DNA from: an uncultured Eubacterium sp.
GTDB lineage: Bacteria; Bacillota; Clostridia; Lachnospirales; Lachnospiraceae
Assembly: GCA_900548465.1 (NCBI GenBank)
Contig: URKY01000001.1
Location: 1 to 64,000, forward strand
Reading direction: 5' to 3'
Length of the DNA: 64,000 nucleotides
Shown: positions 8,216 to 17,720 of the stretch, piece after piece
Layout: the number at the start of each line of letters is the position of its first letter
How positions within the stretch are numbered: the first letter of the stretch is position 1
Notes under the pieces: generated by a model
Told to the model about the DNA's origin: nothing
The model's database searches: none
What the model saw: only the letters and a program-made list of their open reading frames with translations
Made by a program: the position numbers and the translations under genes

Positions 8216-8653
8216 CTACATTTTAGTCAAATCTTCCTGATCAACAGTTTTCATTCCGTTCTTAACTAGCAAAGCAGCGACTTTGTCTGTGTATTCGTCC
8301 TTAACACGGAATACCATAAGGGCATCGTCTGTGCCTCTTGCAAGGAAGGCATAAACATAATCAACGCTGTATCCGTTAGCAGCGATAACATTCATTGCCT
8401 TAGACATTGAACCCGGCTCGTCCGGAAGCTTTACGCCAATAACATGTGCAAGATTACATACCCAATTATTGTCTCTTAACAAAGTAAGAGTGTTAAAAGG
8501 ATCGTCTACAATAATACGAATAATACCAAAATCGCTTGAATCAGCAATCTGGAATGCTCGCATGTCTATTTTGTGTTCAGCCAGAAAATTGGTAAAGTTT
8601 GCAATGTTACCAGGTTTGTTTTCAACGAACACTGAAATCTGATGAATATACAT
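8216..8653 (-). CDS. Tandem ACT-domain protein
   Basis: 145 residues consisting of two ACT domains (about 3-68 and 71-140). Each starts with a beta strand followed by a 'KPGN' or 'EPGS' turn and a helix. ACT domains bind small ligands, often amino acids. The gene is 12 bp downstream of the phenylacetate-CoA ligase on the same strand. This pairing recurs in anaerobes, usually beside indolepyruvate:ferredoxin oxidoreductase, and implies a role in sensing or regulating aromatic amino acid or aryl-acid metabolism; the exact ligand is not visible. Confidence 0.9.
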   Translation of the reverse strand: MYIHQISVFVENKPGNIANFTNFLAEHKIDMRAFQIADSSDFGIIRIIVDDPFNTLTLLRDNNWVCNLAHVIGVKLPDEPGSMSKAMNVIAANGYSVDYVYAFLARGTDDALMVFRVKDEYTDKVAALLVKNGMKTVDQEDLTKM

Positions 8654-8665
8654 ATAAAAACCTCC

Positions 8666-9964
8666 TTAAATTTTACGTTTATCTATAACACGGACAGCTT
8701 TTCCTTCTGAACGTGTAATTGACTTTGGTTCAACCAATTTAACTTTAGCATAAATGCCAAGCATGCTCTTAAGAGCAGCAACAATTTCTTTCTCCTTGGA
8801 TTCAATTGAGCTAACTGTATCAGAGAACATTTCAGGTGTCATCTCAACTAAAACTTCCATTGTGTCGCTGTTATTTACACGGTCAACAATAAGCTGATAG
8901 TTAGCAGGCATACCATGTTTAATAAGAACTTCTTCAACCTGCGAAGGATAAACATTAACACCCTTGATAATAAGCATGTCATCTGAACGTCCCATAAGTC
9001 TGTGAATACGTGCGTGAGTTCTGCCACATTTACATTTCTCTCTTGTGATATATGTAATGTCCTTTGTACGATATCTGATAATAGGAAAAGCTTCCTTAGC
9101 AAAACTGGTAAATACTAATTCACCAATCTGTCCGTCAGGAACCGGCTCTAAAGTATCAGGATCTACGATTTCAGGAATAAAATAATCCTCGCATATATGC
9201 ATTCCGTTCTGTTCCTGACATTCAAAGGCAACACCCGGACCTTCTATTTCGGTAAGTCCATAAATATCATAAGCTTTGATTCCAAGTCTGTTTTCAATAT
9301 CAGTTCTCATATCTTCTGACCATGCTTCAGCACCGAAAATTCCGGCCTTTAATTTAATCTGGTCTTTGATGCCACGTTCTTCAATTGACTCAGCAAGATA
9401 AGAAGCATAACTTGGTGTACAGCAAAGAATTGTAGAACCAAGGTCTGTCATAAACTGAAGCTGTCTGTCGGTATTTCCTGAGGACATTGGAAGTGTTAAA
9501 GAACCAACCTTCTGAGAACCTCCGTTTAATCCAAAACCACCTGTGAAAAGTCCGTATCCGTAAGATACGTGAACAACATCCTCGTCTGTACCACCGGCGG
9601 CAACAAGTGCTCTGGCACATCCGTCTTCCCACATATCAATATCCTTTTTTGTGTAGAAATCCAAAACACGCTTACCTGTTGTACCTGAAGTTGAGTGAAT
9701 ACGTACACAATCCTTAAGAGGTACTGCCAAAAGTCCGTATGGGTAAGCATCCCTTAAATCATCTTTTGTTAAAAATGGTAATTTCGAAATGTCATTCAAA
9801 GATTTAATGTCATCCGGTGTAACACCCTGTTCCTCCATTTTCTTTCTGTAAAAAGGTACATTTTCATATACTCTCTTTACCACGTCCAAAAGTCCGTCTG
9901 TTTGAATCTGCTCAATCTTTTCACGAGAGGCAGTTTCAATGTCTTCTTGAAAATATTTTCCCAT
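8666..9964 (-). CDS. paaK: Phenylacetate-CoA ligase (aryl-CoA ligase)
   Basis: 432 residues, normal length for the family. It activates phenylacetate or related aryl acids with ATP and CoA. Visible motifs are the AMP-binding signature HSTSGTTGKRV (about residues 89-99), the adenylate-binding YGLTEIEGPG, and a C-terminal AMP-binding_C domain with 'GRSDDMLIIKGVNVYPSQVEE' type sequence. In anaerobes the enzyme often works with aryl-pyruvate oxidoreductases in the reversible breakdown or synthesis of aromatic amino acids; those genes are not in the window. It is the first gene of a two-gene operon with the ACT protein. Confidence 0.92.
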   Translation of the reverse strand: MGKYFQEDIETASREKIEQIQTDGLLDVVKRVYENVPFYRKKMEEQGVTPDDIKSLNDISKLPFLTKDDLRDAYPYGLLAVPLKDCVRIHSTSGTTGKRVLDFYTKKDIDMWEDGCARALVAAGGTDEDVVHVSYGYGLFTGGFGLNGGSQKVGSLTLPMSSGNTDRQLQFMTDLGSTILCCTPSYASYLAESIEERGIKDQIKLKAGIFGAEAWSEDMRTDIENRLGIKAYDIYGLTEIEGPGVAFECQEQNGMHICEDYFIPEIVDPDTLEPVPDGQIGELVFTSFAKEAFPIIRYRTKDITYITREKCKCGRTHARIHRLMGRSDDMLIIKGVNVYPSQVEEVLIKHGMPANYQLIVDRVNNSDTMEVLVEMTPEMFSDTVSSIESKEKEIVAALKSMLGIYAKVKLVEPKSITRSEGKAVRVIDKRKI

Positions 9965-10025
9965 TTGTCTGTTCCTTTCTATTCGCTCATTTTTGTAAAA
10001 TAAATCTCTTACACAACATAAAATA

Positions 10026-10054
10026 ATTTTACACTATTTAGTACGTTAAAGCAA
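10026..10054 (-). promoter_or_regulatory. Promoter of the paaK-ACT operon
   Basis: Read on the minus strand: TTGCTT (10049-10054), 17-bp spacer, TAAAAT (10026-10031) preceded by TG (extended -10). It lies about 60 bp ahead of the start codon. Confidence 0.6.
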
Positions 10055-10237
10055 TAAAGAAAACAGGTAAATATATTGAAAAAATATAAATCCATAAAAA
10101 CTAAATAAAAAAAGAGACATAAATGCCGGAGCATAAAAATAAAAAAGTTTCAATGCAGATAAATAAAAACGTTACAATCAACAATCAAAGAGAAAAAAAT
10201 CCCCGTATTATAAGACAAAACATATAAAAAAAATGGT

Positions 10238-10284
10238 TTGAAAACTAGGGGAGTACATAGTATAATAAAAACATTTTTCTCCCC
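10238..10284 (+). promoter_or_regulatory. Promoter and possible operator of the GH3 glucosidase gene
   Basis: TTGAAA (10238-10243), exactly 17 bp, TATAAT (10261-10266): a near-consensus promoter. The -10 box is enclosed by GGGGAG (10248-10253) and CTCCCC (10279-10284), an inverted repeat that a repressor or an RNA hairpin could use. A further CCCCGTA copy occurs at 10201 and again at 10281. The leader to the ATG at 10369 is about 95 nt. The remaining divergent region 9965-10368 is AT-rich with nothing else recognised. Confidence 0.7.
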
Positions 10285-10368
10285 GTAAAATATGGCATTT
10301 GCCAAAATCATATGATATAGTGTTTTTTAGATAAAAGATATAAAAATCTGAAAAAATGGAGGATTACA

Positions 10369-13134
10369 ATGGGTAACAGTTTAAAAGGAATTCCTGTTGA
10401 GGGATTTGCAAAAAAAAATCGTGAGGCAGCAGTGGAGGGAATTGTACTCTTAAAGAATGAAGATAATATGCTCCCATTGACAAAAGAAGACAAAATATCT
10501 ATATTTGGTCGCCCACAGATAGAGTATTACAGAAGCGGAACAGGTTCGGGTGGAGCAGTTCAGGTTGAATATGCTACTAATATTATAGAAGGTTTTAGAA
10601 ATTCTGATTTAGAAATTAATGAAAAATTAGCAGCTGACTATGAAGAATGGTTGAAGGATCATCCCTTTGATAACGGCGGTGGCGGCTGGGCTTGTGAACC
10701 ATGGTTTCAGAAGGATATGGATATCACACCGGAATATGCTAAGGAGCAGGCAGCAGTTTCTAACAAAGCTGTTTATATTGTAGGACGTACAGCCGGAGAA
10801 GATAAAGACAATTATAATGGAGAAGGAAGCTACCTTCTGACAAAGGAAGAACTTTCTAACATTAAGAGTATTACAGAGGCATTTGAAGATGTTTGCGTTA
10901 TCTTAAATGTATCTAATACCATAGACATGAAGTGGATGAATGATTCACAGTTTAATGGAAAAATCAAAGCAGTGGCTTATGTATGGTCAGGCGGAATGGA
11001 AGGTGGAAATGCAGTTGCCGATGTTTTGTCAGGAAAAGAGACACCTAGTGGAAAACTTCCGGACACAATTGCAGAGAACTTAGAGGACTATCCGTCAAAT
11101 GATAACTTTGGTGATCCGTTAACGAACCTTTATCAGGAAGATATCTATGTTGGATATAGATATTTTGAAACTTTTGCTCCTGAAAAGGTAATGTTTGAAT
11201 TTGGATATGGTATTTCATATACTACTTTTGATATTGAAACAGTATCTGCTAAAGAAGATGCAGGAAAAATCAAACTTGAAGTAAAAGTTACAAATACAGG
11301 TGATAAGTTTGCAGGCAAGGAAGTTGTTCAGGTATACTACAGTGCGCCACAGGGCAAACTTGGAAAGCCGGTTAAGGAGCTTGTTGCCTACGCAAAAACA
11401 GACAAGCTCGCACCAAAGGAAAGTCAGACACTTAGCATTGAATTTAATGTTAATGATATGACATCATATGATGACAGCGGTGCAACAGGACATAAATCAT
11501 GCTATGTTTTAGAGGCAGGAGATTATGTAATTTATGTTGGTAACAGCGTAAGAAATGTAAAAGATGTCCTTACATATAAATTAGATGAACTTAAGGTTGT
11601 TGAAGAGTTGTCAGAGGTAATGTGTCCAAATGATGATAATCTTACAATCTTAAGACCAGGTAATAAAAAAGCAGATGGAACATTTGAAAAAGAGTATGTT
11701 CCTTCTCAGAAACCAACAGTTGATATGGCAAATAGAATTGAGGAAAATCTTCCAAAGTCAATGCCTATAACAGGAGACAAGGGAATAACACTTCAGGATG
11801 TTCATGAAGGAAAGAATTCATTAGATGATTTTGTGGCACAATTGACAGTAGAAGAAATGGCACAGATTATCAGAGGTGAGGGAATGAGCAACCCTAGAGT
11901 AACTCAGGGTACAGCTTCAGCCTTTGGCGGAATATCTGATGCACTGTTTAACTATGGCATTCCGGCAGCGTGTACAGCAGACGGACCTAGCGGACTCCGC
12001 TATGACGGAAAGGCAGTTCAGCTTCCAATAGGAACAGCATTGTCTGCGTCATGGAACGATAAATTAGTTAGAGAACTTTACACAATGGAAGGAGAGGAAC
12101 TTAGAAGAAATGAAGTTGACACTCTCCTTGGACCAGGAGTAAATATCCACAGACATCCATTAAATGGACGTAACTTTGAATATTATTCAGAAGATCCATA
12201 TCTTTCAGGAACAATGGCAGTAGCTTCAACCGGCGGTATTAAGGACGGTGGAGCATGGGGAACAATTAAGCATTTTGCTTTAAATGGTCAGGAATCACAC
12301 AGATTCAAAATTGATGCCGTATGTTCAGAAAGAGCTATAAGAGAAATCTATCTTAAGACTTTCGAAATGGCAGTAAAAGAAAAGACAGTTATGACATTAA
12401 TGACAAGCTACAATCCGATTAACGGACATTGGGCTGCATCAAACTATGATCTTTGTACAACAATACTCCGTGGTGAATGGGGCTACGAAGGTCTTGTAAT
12501 GACTGACTGGTGGGCAAAAATGAATGATGTTGTAGACGGTGGCGAGGAATCCAATCAGGATACACGTGACATGGTACGCGCACAGAATGATGTTTACATG
12601 GTAGTAAACAACAATGGTGCGGAAGTAAACTCAAATAGTGACAATACAGAAAGCTCAGTAGAAGAAGGAAAACTTACAATAGGAGAACTTCAAAGAGCTA
12701 CAAAGAACATTTGCAACTTTATTTTGAATGCACCTGTAATTGAAAGAGAATTAGTAGATACAGACGTTGCGAAGTATTACCCGGCAGTTCCTGAAACTGA
12801 AGCAAAATACGAAAAATTCTTATTGGCAAAAGATAATAAAGTAATGTTTAACGGTGGAAAAGAAGCAACATTAGTAGTTGAAGAAGATGCAGAATATACT
12901 ATAATAGTTAATATATCTTTTGCAAAGTCAAATCTGGCGCAGTCAACAGTTAATGTTAATGCTAATGGCGAGACAATGGCAGTAATTCAGACAAACGGAA
13001 CAGACGGTAACTGGATTACTCAGAAACTCTGCAAAGTTAAACTTGATAAGGGAGCATATAATCTTAAACTGGAGGATGTGCTTGCCGGAATTCAGGTGAA
13101 ATACATACAGTTCAAAAAATTAAAGAAAAAATAA
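10369..13134 (+). CDS. Beta-glucosidase-type glycoside hydrolase family 3, circularly permuted
   Basis: 921 residues. The usual GH3 order is reversed: residues ~15-270 are the GH3 C-terminal (alpha/beta sandwich) domain starting with 'EGIVLLKNEDNMLPL', ~300-395 a fibronectin-III-like domain, and ~480-790 the TIM-barrel catalytic domain. The barrel carries the ADGPSGLR, 'KHFALNGQE' and GLVMTDWW motifs; the Asp of the last (about residue 713) is the expected nucleophile. A beta-sandwich tail of ~110 residues follows and ends in Lys residues. The inverted order is known from rumen Butyrivibrio and Ruminococcus beta-glucosidases. No signal peptide is present, so it should act on imported oligosaccharides in the cytoplasm. 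Start supported by GGAGG upstream of ATG. Confidence 0.92.
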   Translation: MGNSLKGIPVEGFAKKNREAAVEGIVLLKNEDNMLPLTKEDKISIFGRPQIEYYRSGTGSGGAVQVEYATNIIEGFRNSDLEINEKLAADYEEWLKDHPFDNGGGGWACEPWFQKDMDITPEYAKEQAAVSNKAVYIVGRTAGEDKDNYNGEGSYLLTKEELSNIKSITEAFEDVCVILNVSNTIDMKWMNDSQFNGKIKAVAYVWSGGMEGGNAVADVLSGKETPSGKLPDTIAENLEDYPSNDNFGDPLTNLYQEDIYVGYRYFETFAPEKVMFEFGYGISYTTFDIETVSAKEDAGKIKLEVKVTNTGDKFAGKEVVQVYYSAPQGKLGKPVKELVAYAKTDKLAPKESQTLSIEFNVNDMTSYDDSGATGHKSCYVLEAGDYVIYVGNSVRNVKDVLTYKLDELKVVEELSEVMCPNDDNLTILRPGNKKADGTFEKEYVPSQKPTVDMANRIEENLPKSMPITGDKGITLQDVHEGKNSLDDFVAQLTVEEMAQIIRGEGMSNPRVTQGTASAFGGISDALFNYGIPAACTADGPSGLRYDGKAVQLPIGTALSASWNDKLVRELYTMEGEELRRNEVDTLLGPGVNIHRHPLNGRNFEYYSEDPYLSGTMAVASTGGIKDGGAWGTIKHFALNGQESHRFKIDAVCSERAIREIYLKTFEMAVKEKTVMTLMTSYNPINGHWAASNYDLCTTILRGEWGYEGLVMTDWWAKMNDVVDGGEESNQDTRDMVRAQNDVYMVVNNNGAEVNSNSDNTESSVEEGKLTIGELQRATKNICNFILNAPVIERELVDTDVAKYYPAVPETEAKYEKFLLAKDNKVMFNGGKEATLVVEEDAEYTIIVNISFAKSNLAQSTVNVNANGETMAVIQTNGTDGNWITQKLCKVKLDKGAYNLKLEDVLAGIQVKYIQFKKLKKK

Positions 13135-13176
13135 AAATGTGTAAAAATACGGAATCAACTGATGCAAAAGAACAGC

Positions 13177-13983
13177 CTACAGCAAAGCATTTTCATCTTT
13201 AACAGGATTTTTTTCGTAATGAATAAATTCGTAGGTGCTGTTTTTTTCCGCAGTTTCCTTCATCCAATTGTAGACCCTGTTTCTAAGATCTTCCTTGGCT
13301 GCTTTTTTGCTAAGGGTAGGATTTGGATACATAGGGTCACTACAATAAATGGTAATAGCCGGGTATTTAAAGAAAAGTCTGAAAGGCCATCGACGCTTTC
13401 TGTAAGTTACAACCATTGCAACTGTTGGGGCATCAAGAATTACCGGATAAGCAAAACTTGCACTTTTAAAAGGTCTTATGCCGGTGTAGTATGGCCAAAT
13501 ATGGGCTTCCGGGTAAATTGTAATGCAGCCCCCTTCCTGATAACGCTTTGACACAGTGTTTATCATTTTTTTCATGCTTTCCATATTGTATCCAAGAGGC
13601 ATGGCACCAAGCATTGCCACAAGATACCGTAAGCCGGTAATGGAAAAAGCGTCATTTCCTGCCATAAAATAAGTACGGTGTCCCCATCCCGAAACATCAG
13701 CAGAGAGAAAAGGATCTATGTGCTGAGTGTGGTTGCTGTATAAGAAACACCCCGATTTTAATCGTTTTATAACACCTCTGTTTTTTACACTAAGACCGAT
13801 AATAAAAGTGTTAAAAATTTTTACCAGTGGAAATGCAATGAGATAGTATAACACGCCGGAAAACAATTTCCAGATAACTCCGGTATGCATCCACTTGTAG
13901 TTTTCAGGAAGTGGCTTTGTTTTTATACCCTGAGTAGAAGCAAAGTCGTCATTTAATTCATCATTATAATAAATAGTTTTCAT
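13177..13983 (-). CDS. 1-acyl-sn-glycerol-3-phosphate acyltransferase family protein (PlsC-like)
   Basis: 268 residues. The PlsC motif NHTQHIDP (HX4D) and a downstream 'YPEAHIWPY' block, corresponding to motif III, are visible, with a membrane-associating hydrophobic helix near residues 35-60. The family transfers acyl chains to lysophosphatidate or related lipids at the membrane. I use ATG 13983, which has AAAAGG nine bases upstream; an upstream in-frame start would overlap the preceding gene. The preceding glycosyltransferase ends 22 bp upstream, so the pair probably builds or remodels a glycolipid. It converges with the GH3 gene, leaving about 40 bp between the two stops. Confidence 0.85.
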   Translation of the reverse strand: MKTIYYNDELNDDFASTQGIKTKPLPENYKWMHTGVIWKLFSGVLYYLIAFPLVKIFNTFIIGLSVKNRGVIKRLKSGCFLYSNHTQHIDPFLSADVSGWGHRTYFMAGNDAFSITGLRYLVAMLGAMPLGYNMESMKKMINTVSKRYQEGGCITIYPEAHIWPYYTGIRPFKSASFAYPVILDAPTVAMVVTYRKRRWPFRLFFKYPAITIYCSDPMYPNPTLSKKAAKEDLRNRVYNWMKETAEKNSTYEFIHYEKNPVKDENALL

Positions 13984-14005
13984 AAGCAAATACCTTTTAA
14001 TCGTA

Positions 14006-15157
14006 TTAATCTGTTGTTTGTACATGTGCTTTGGAATTTGCACATATGGTTATCATTTTTTCCATTTCGTCCATGCACTTGTCAAACTCCCATTGTTTTG
14101 CAAAGTCTGAATAATCAAGGCTTCGCTGTTCTTTTTCTTTTGGATGTCCAATCCAGTAATCAATTTTAGAAGCAAGATCCTTAGAATTGTTGCAGTTAAA
14201 GAGATTCTTGTCATCCAGAGCAAAGTATTTGGTGGCGGAACGGGGCGAGTTATTTATGACAGGCACCAGTCCGCATGAAATTGCTTCCAGACATGAAATT
14301 GCTTCCAATTCAATTTCCGCAGCATGGACATAAAGATCTACCGACCCCAGCACTTCAAGAAGTTCTGTCCTTGAATAAAACTTCATAACAGGCTGGATAG
14401 GAAGGTGCTTTGAAGCATAAGTCCTAATCTTATCTTCCTGTGGTCCTTCTCCTGCAAAAATCAGTTGAATTCTATTTCTATACTTACTTTTGTTCACTGC
14501 TTTTAGCAGAACAATATGAGTTTTTTCTTTACTATATCTTCCGGTAAAAAGTATTCTGAAAAGTCCGTCATTTATATGTTTCTTAGGAATATCCCGGTTA
14601 AATTGTCTGTTTACACCATTGGAAATAACATATCCCGGAGTCACACCTACAACATTTTCAAATGTATTTTTTATAAACTGCGTAGGGTAATGTATTGCAT
14701 CGCAATACTGATATAAATGCCTGTAGAAGAATTTATATAATCCTTTGTTAAAATGGTGTGCATTCATTAAAAATAAATGGTTTGAAAAGTTCTCTGCCTG
14801 ACAATGGAATCCTGCAGACAGGGGAATGTTATGTTTATGACAATATTTTGCAACGTAACATCCAACAAGAAAAGGAACCATAATATGAACTTCATCAATA
14901 TCCTTTAGCGCTTCGTGAATAACTTTTTTATCAGGACGTGCAATGTTCACACCGTTTTTTTTCACGTAATTATTTAAAGGACCTACGTTTAGTGTCTTAA
15001 CAATATAGTATCCATCCCGTCCCAACTTATCGGCGTCCGGGCAGATAACCCGTACTTCGTGTCCTTTAGCCTTTAGTGTCCGTATTAAATTCATTGCGGC
15101 GATTGTGGTTCCGTTATTTTCCTCGCCAAGTACATCACTGACTACTGCAATTTTCAT
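14006..15157 (-). CDS. Glycosyltransferase family 4, diacylglycerol-glucosyltransferase-like
   Basis: 383 residues with the GT-B fold: an N-terminal 'MKIAVVSDVLGEENNGTTI' acceptor-side domain, the linker 'GYVISNGVNRQFNR', and a C-terminal GT4 nucleotide-sugar domain with 'ILFTGRYSKEKTHIVLLKAV' and the EX7E-like 'EIELEAISCLEAISCG'. The combination of an N-terminal 'GTT...LxxxGHEV' type start and the downstream PlsC-like gene suggests a membrane glycolipid glucosyltransferase. The acceptor is inferred, not shown. Confidence 0.85.
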   Translation of the reverse strand: MKIAVVSDVLGEENNGTTIAAMNLIRTLKAKGHEVRVICPDADKLGRDGYYIVKTLNVGPLNNYVKKNGVNIARPDKKVIHEALKDIDEVHIMVPFLVGCYVAKYCHKHNIPLSAGFHCQAENFSNHLFLMNAHHFNKGLYKFFYRHLYQYCDAIHYPTQFIKNTFENVVGVTPGYVISNGVNRQFNRDIPKKHINDGLFRILFTGRYSKEKTHIVLLKAVNKSKYRNRIQLIFAGEGPQEDKIRTYASKHLPIQPVMKFYSRTELLEVLGSVDLYVHAAEIELEAISCLEAISCGLVPVINNSPRSATKYFALDDKNLFNCNNSKDLASKIDYWIGHPKEKEQRSLDYSDFAKQWEFDKCMDEMEKMITICANSKAHVQTTD

Positions 15158-15195
15158 ATATTTTACTCTCTCTCTTCACGTAAATATCAGATATT

Positions 15196-15224
15196 ATTTT
15201 ATTACAGTGCATTGTTTAAGTCAA
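15196..15224 (-). promoter_or_regulatory. Promoter of the glycosyltransferase/acyltransferase pair
   Basis: On the minus strand TTGACT (15219-15224), 17-bp spacer, TAAAAT (15196-15201), about 40 bp before the start codon, which is preceded by a purine-rich AGAGAGAG site. Confidence 0.65.
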
Positions 15225-15323
15225 ATTAAGAAGTAATTCTTTTAAACAGTATAATTTGTAATTAAAAATAAATAAAAACATACAAAAAATAATATTTGTC
15301 AATATTATATAGTGCCCCTTTAC

Positions 15324-15352
15324 TTGAAAATAACCCCTAAATTTTGTATACT
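15324..15352 (+). promoter_or_regulatory. Promoter of the aconitase-family hydratase gene
   Basis: TTGAAA (15324-15329), 17 bp, TATACT (15347-15352) with a TG extension. Near consensus, about 40 bp before the ATG at 15392; GAGGAGG precedes the start. Confidence 0.75.
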
Positions 15353-15391
15353 TAAATAGACTGAAAAGTTAGTGATTACGAGGAGGAAAAA

Positions 15392-17674
15392 ATGATCAAA
15401 TTAAGTAAAGGCGGAGCTTATCTCCTTAACGGAACAGAAGTTATTGAAGATGGCAATGAAGAGTTATTAAAAAGTAAATTAGGTGATAAGTATCTTTCAA
15501 AAGAAGAGGCAGGTAAGAATACAATTGCTTACAATATATTGAAAGAACATAACACATCAGATAATATGGACAAACTTCAAATTAAGTTTGACAAGTTAAC
15601 ATCCCACGATATTACATTCGTAGGAATCATACAGACAGCAAGAGCATCAGGATTAGAGAAATTCCCTATTCCTTATGTACTTACAAACTGTCACAACAGT
15701 TTATGTGCAGTAGGTGGAACAATCAACGAAGATGACCATATGTTTGGACTTACATGCGCAAAGAAATATGGTGGAGTGTACGTGCCACCTCATCAGGCAG
15801 TAATCCATCAGTTTGCAAGAGAAATGCTTGCAGGTGGGGGAAAGATGATTCTTGGTTCTGACTCTCATACAAGATATGGTGCACTTGGTACCATGGCAAT
15901 GGGTGAAGGTGGACCTGAACTTGTTAAGCAGCTTCTTTCACAGACATATGATATTAACAGACCTGAAGTAATTGGAATTTACATGACAGGCGAACCTGCT
16001 AAGGGAGTAGGTCCTCAGGACGTAGCCCTTGCAATTATCGGCGAAGTTTTCGATAAAGGTTATGTAAAGAATAAAGTAATGGAATTTGTAGGTCCGGGAG
16101 TTTCAAGTCTTAGTGCCGATTTCAGAATCGGTGTTGACGTAATGACAACAGAAACTACATGTCTTTCATCTATCTGGAGAACAGATGAAAACATTAAAGA
16201 ATTCTATGACATTCACGGAAGAGTTAATGAATATAAAGAATTAAATCCGGGAGAAGTTACATATTATGATGGCATGGTTTACGTTGATTTATCAACTATT
16301 AAGCCTATGATAGCAATGCCTTTCCATCCAAGTAATACTTACACAATTGATGAAGTAAACGCCAACCTTGAAGATATTTTAAGAGATGTTGAAAAGAAAG
16401 CTCTCGTATCATTAGACGGACAGGTTGACTACAAGCTTACAAATAAAATCAGAAATGGAAAATTATATGTAGATCAGGGTATCATTGCAGGATGTGCAGG
16501 TGGTGGATTTGAAAACATTTGTGCAGCAGCAGATATTCTTACAGGAAAGAATATCGGATCAGATGAATTTACACTTAGCGTATATCCGGCATCAATGCCT
16601 GTATATATGGAACTTATCAAAAATGGTGCAGCAGCTTCTATTATGGAAGCCGGCGGTGTTATGAAGACAGCGTTCTGCGGACCATGTTTTGGTGCAGGAG
16701 ATACACCTGCTAATAATGCATTTAGTATCAGACACTCAACACGTAACTTCCCTAATAGAGAAGGAAGTAAATTGCAGAACGGACAGATTGCATCAGTTGC
16801 ACTTATGGATGCGAGATCTATTGCAGCTACTGCAGCTAATAAGGGATATCTTACACCAGCTACAGATATGGATGTTGAATACAAGGGACGTAAATATCAT
16901 TTCGATAAGACTATTTACGAAAACAGAGTATTTGATTCAAAAGGAGTTGCAGATCCTGATACGGAAATTCAGTTTGGACCAAACATTAAGGACTGGCCTG
17001 AAATGGTTGCACTTACAGACAACCTTTTACTTAAGGTTGTGTCAGAAATTCATGACCCTGTAACTACTACAGATGAACTTATACCTTCGGGAGAAACATC
17101 TTCATACCGTTCAAATCCTTTAGGTCTTGCAGAGTTTGCTCTTTCAAGAAAGGATCCTGAATACGTAGGTAAGGCTAAAGAAGTTCAGAAAGTAGAAAAA
17201 GCAAGAGAAGAAGGAAAATGTGTTTGTGAATATTCAGATGAATACAAAAAAATAGTAGATACTATTAAGACACAGTTCCCTGATATAAATAAAGACAATC
17301 TTGGAGTTGGAAGTACTATATATGCAGTAAAACCTGGAGACGGTTCAGCAAGAGAACAGGCTGCATCATGTCAGAAGGTACTTGGCGGATGGGCAAATAT
17401 AGCACAGGAATACGCAACAAAGAGATATCGTTCAAACTTAATTAACTGGGGAATGTTGCCATTCATTTATGAAGAAGAGGCACTTCCATTTAAGAAGGAT
17501 GATTATTTATTCGTACCAAACATTGCGGAAGCAGTAAAGAATAGGGCTACGGAAATTCCTGCATATGTTGTGGGAGACGAATTAAAACCATTTACTCTCA
17601 AATTAGGAGAAATGACTGATGATGAAAGAGATATTATTCTCAAGGGTTGTTTAATTAATTATAACAGAGTATAA
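15392..17674 (+). CDS. Aconitase-family hydratase (YbhJ-like), substrate unknown
   Basis: 760 residues, the length of the two-domain aconitase superfamily with the swivel domain fused at the C terminus (~630-760). Iron-sulfur ligands can be placed at Cys368 in GCAGGG and Cys429/Cys432 in CGPC. The classical SCTNS segment of aconitases is replaced by GCAGGG. The active-site-like '[20 protein letters not shown]' and '[10 protein letters not shown]' are also present. It resembles the uncharacterised YbhJ-type hydratases more than citrate-cycle aconitase, and no other citrate-cycle gene is nearby. It is followed at 46 bp by glgB, probably without a functional link. Confidence 0.85.
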   Translation: MIKLSKGGAYLLNGTEVIEDGNEELLKSKLGDKYLSKEEAGKNTIAYNILKEHNTSDNMDKLQIKFDKLTSHDITFVGIIQTARASGLEKFPIPYVLTNCHNSLCAVGGTINEDDHMFGLTCAKKYGGVYVPPHQAVIHQFAREMLAGGGKMILGSDSHTRYGALGTMAMGEGGPELVKQLLSQTYDINRPEVIGIYMTGEPAKGVGPQDVALAIIGEVFDKGYVKNKVMEFVGPGVSSLSADFRIGVDVMTTETTCLSSIWRTDENIKEFYDIHGRVNEYKELNPGEVTYYDGMVYVDLSTIKPMIAMPFHPSNTYTIDEVNANLEDILRDVEKKALVSLDGQVDYKLTNKIRNGKLYVDQGIIAGCAGGGFENICAAADILTGKNIGSDEFTLSVYPASMPVYMELIKNGAAASIMEAGGVMKTAFCGPCFGAGDTPANNAFSIRHSTRNFPNREGSKLQNGQIASVALMDARSIAATAANKGYLTPATDMDVEYKGRKYHFDKTIYENRVFDSKGVADPDTEIQFGPNIKDWPEMVALTDNLLLKVVSEIHDPVTTTDELIPSGETSSYRSNPLGLAEFALSRKDPEYVGKAKEVQKVEKAREEGKCVCEYSDEYKKIVDTIKTQFPDINKDNLGVGSTIYAVKPGDGSAREQAASCQKVLGGWANIAQEYATKRYRSNLINWGMLPFIYEEEALPFKKDDYLFVPNIAEAVKNRATEIPAYVVGDELKPFTLKLGEMTDDERDIILKGCLINYNRV

Positions 17675-17720
17675 AAATAAACTATAATTGGGCAGTGGTG
17701 CCGGTCGGGAGGAAAACCAT

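Noticed and set aside
16474..16884. 136-codon minus-strand frame inside the hydratase gene
   Set aside because: Antisense shadow over the conserved iron-sulfur ligand region.
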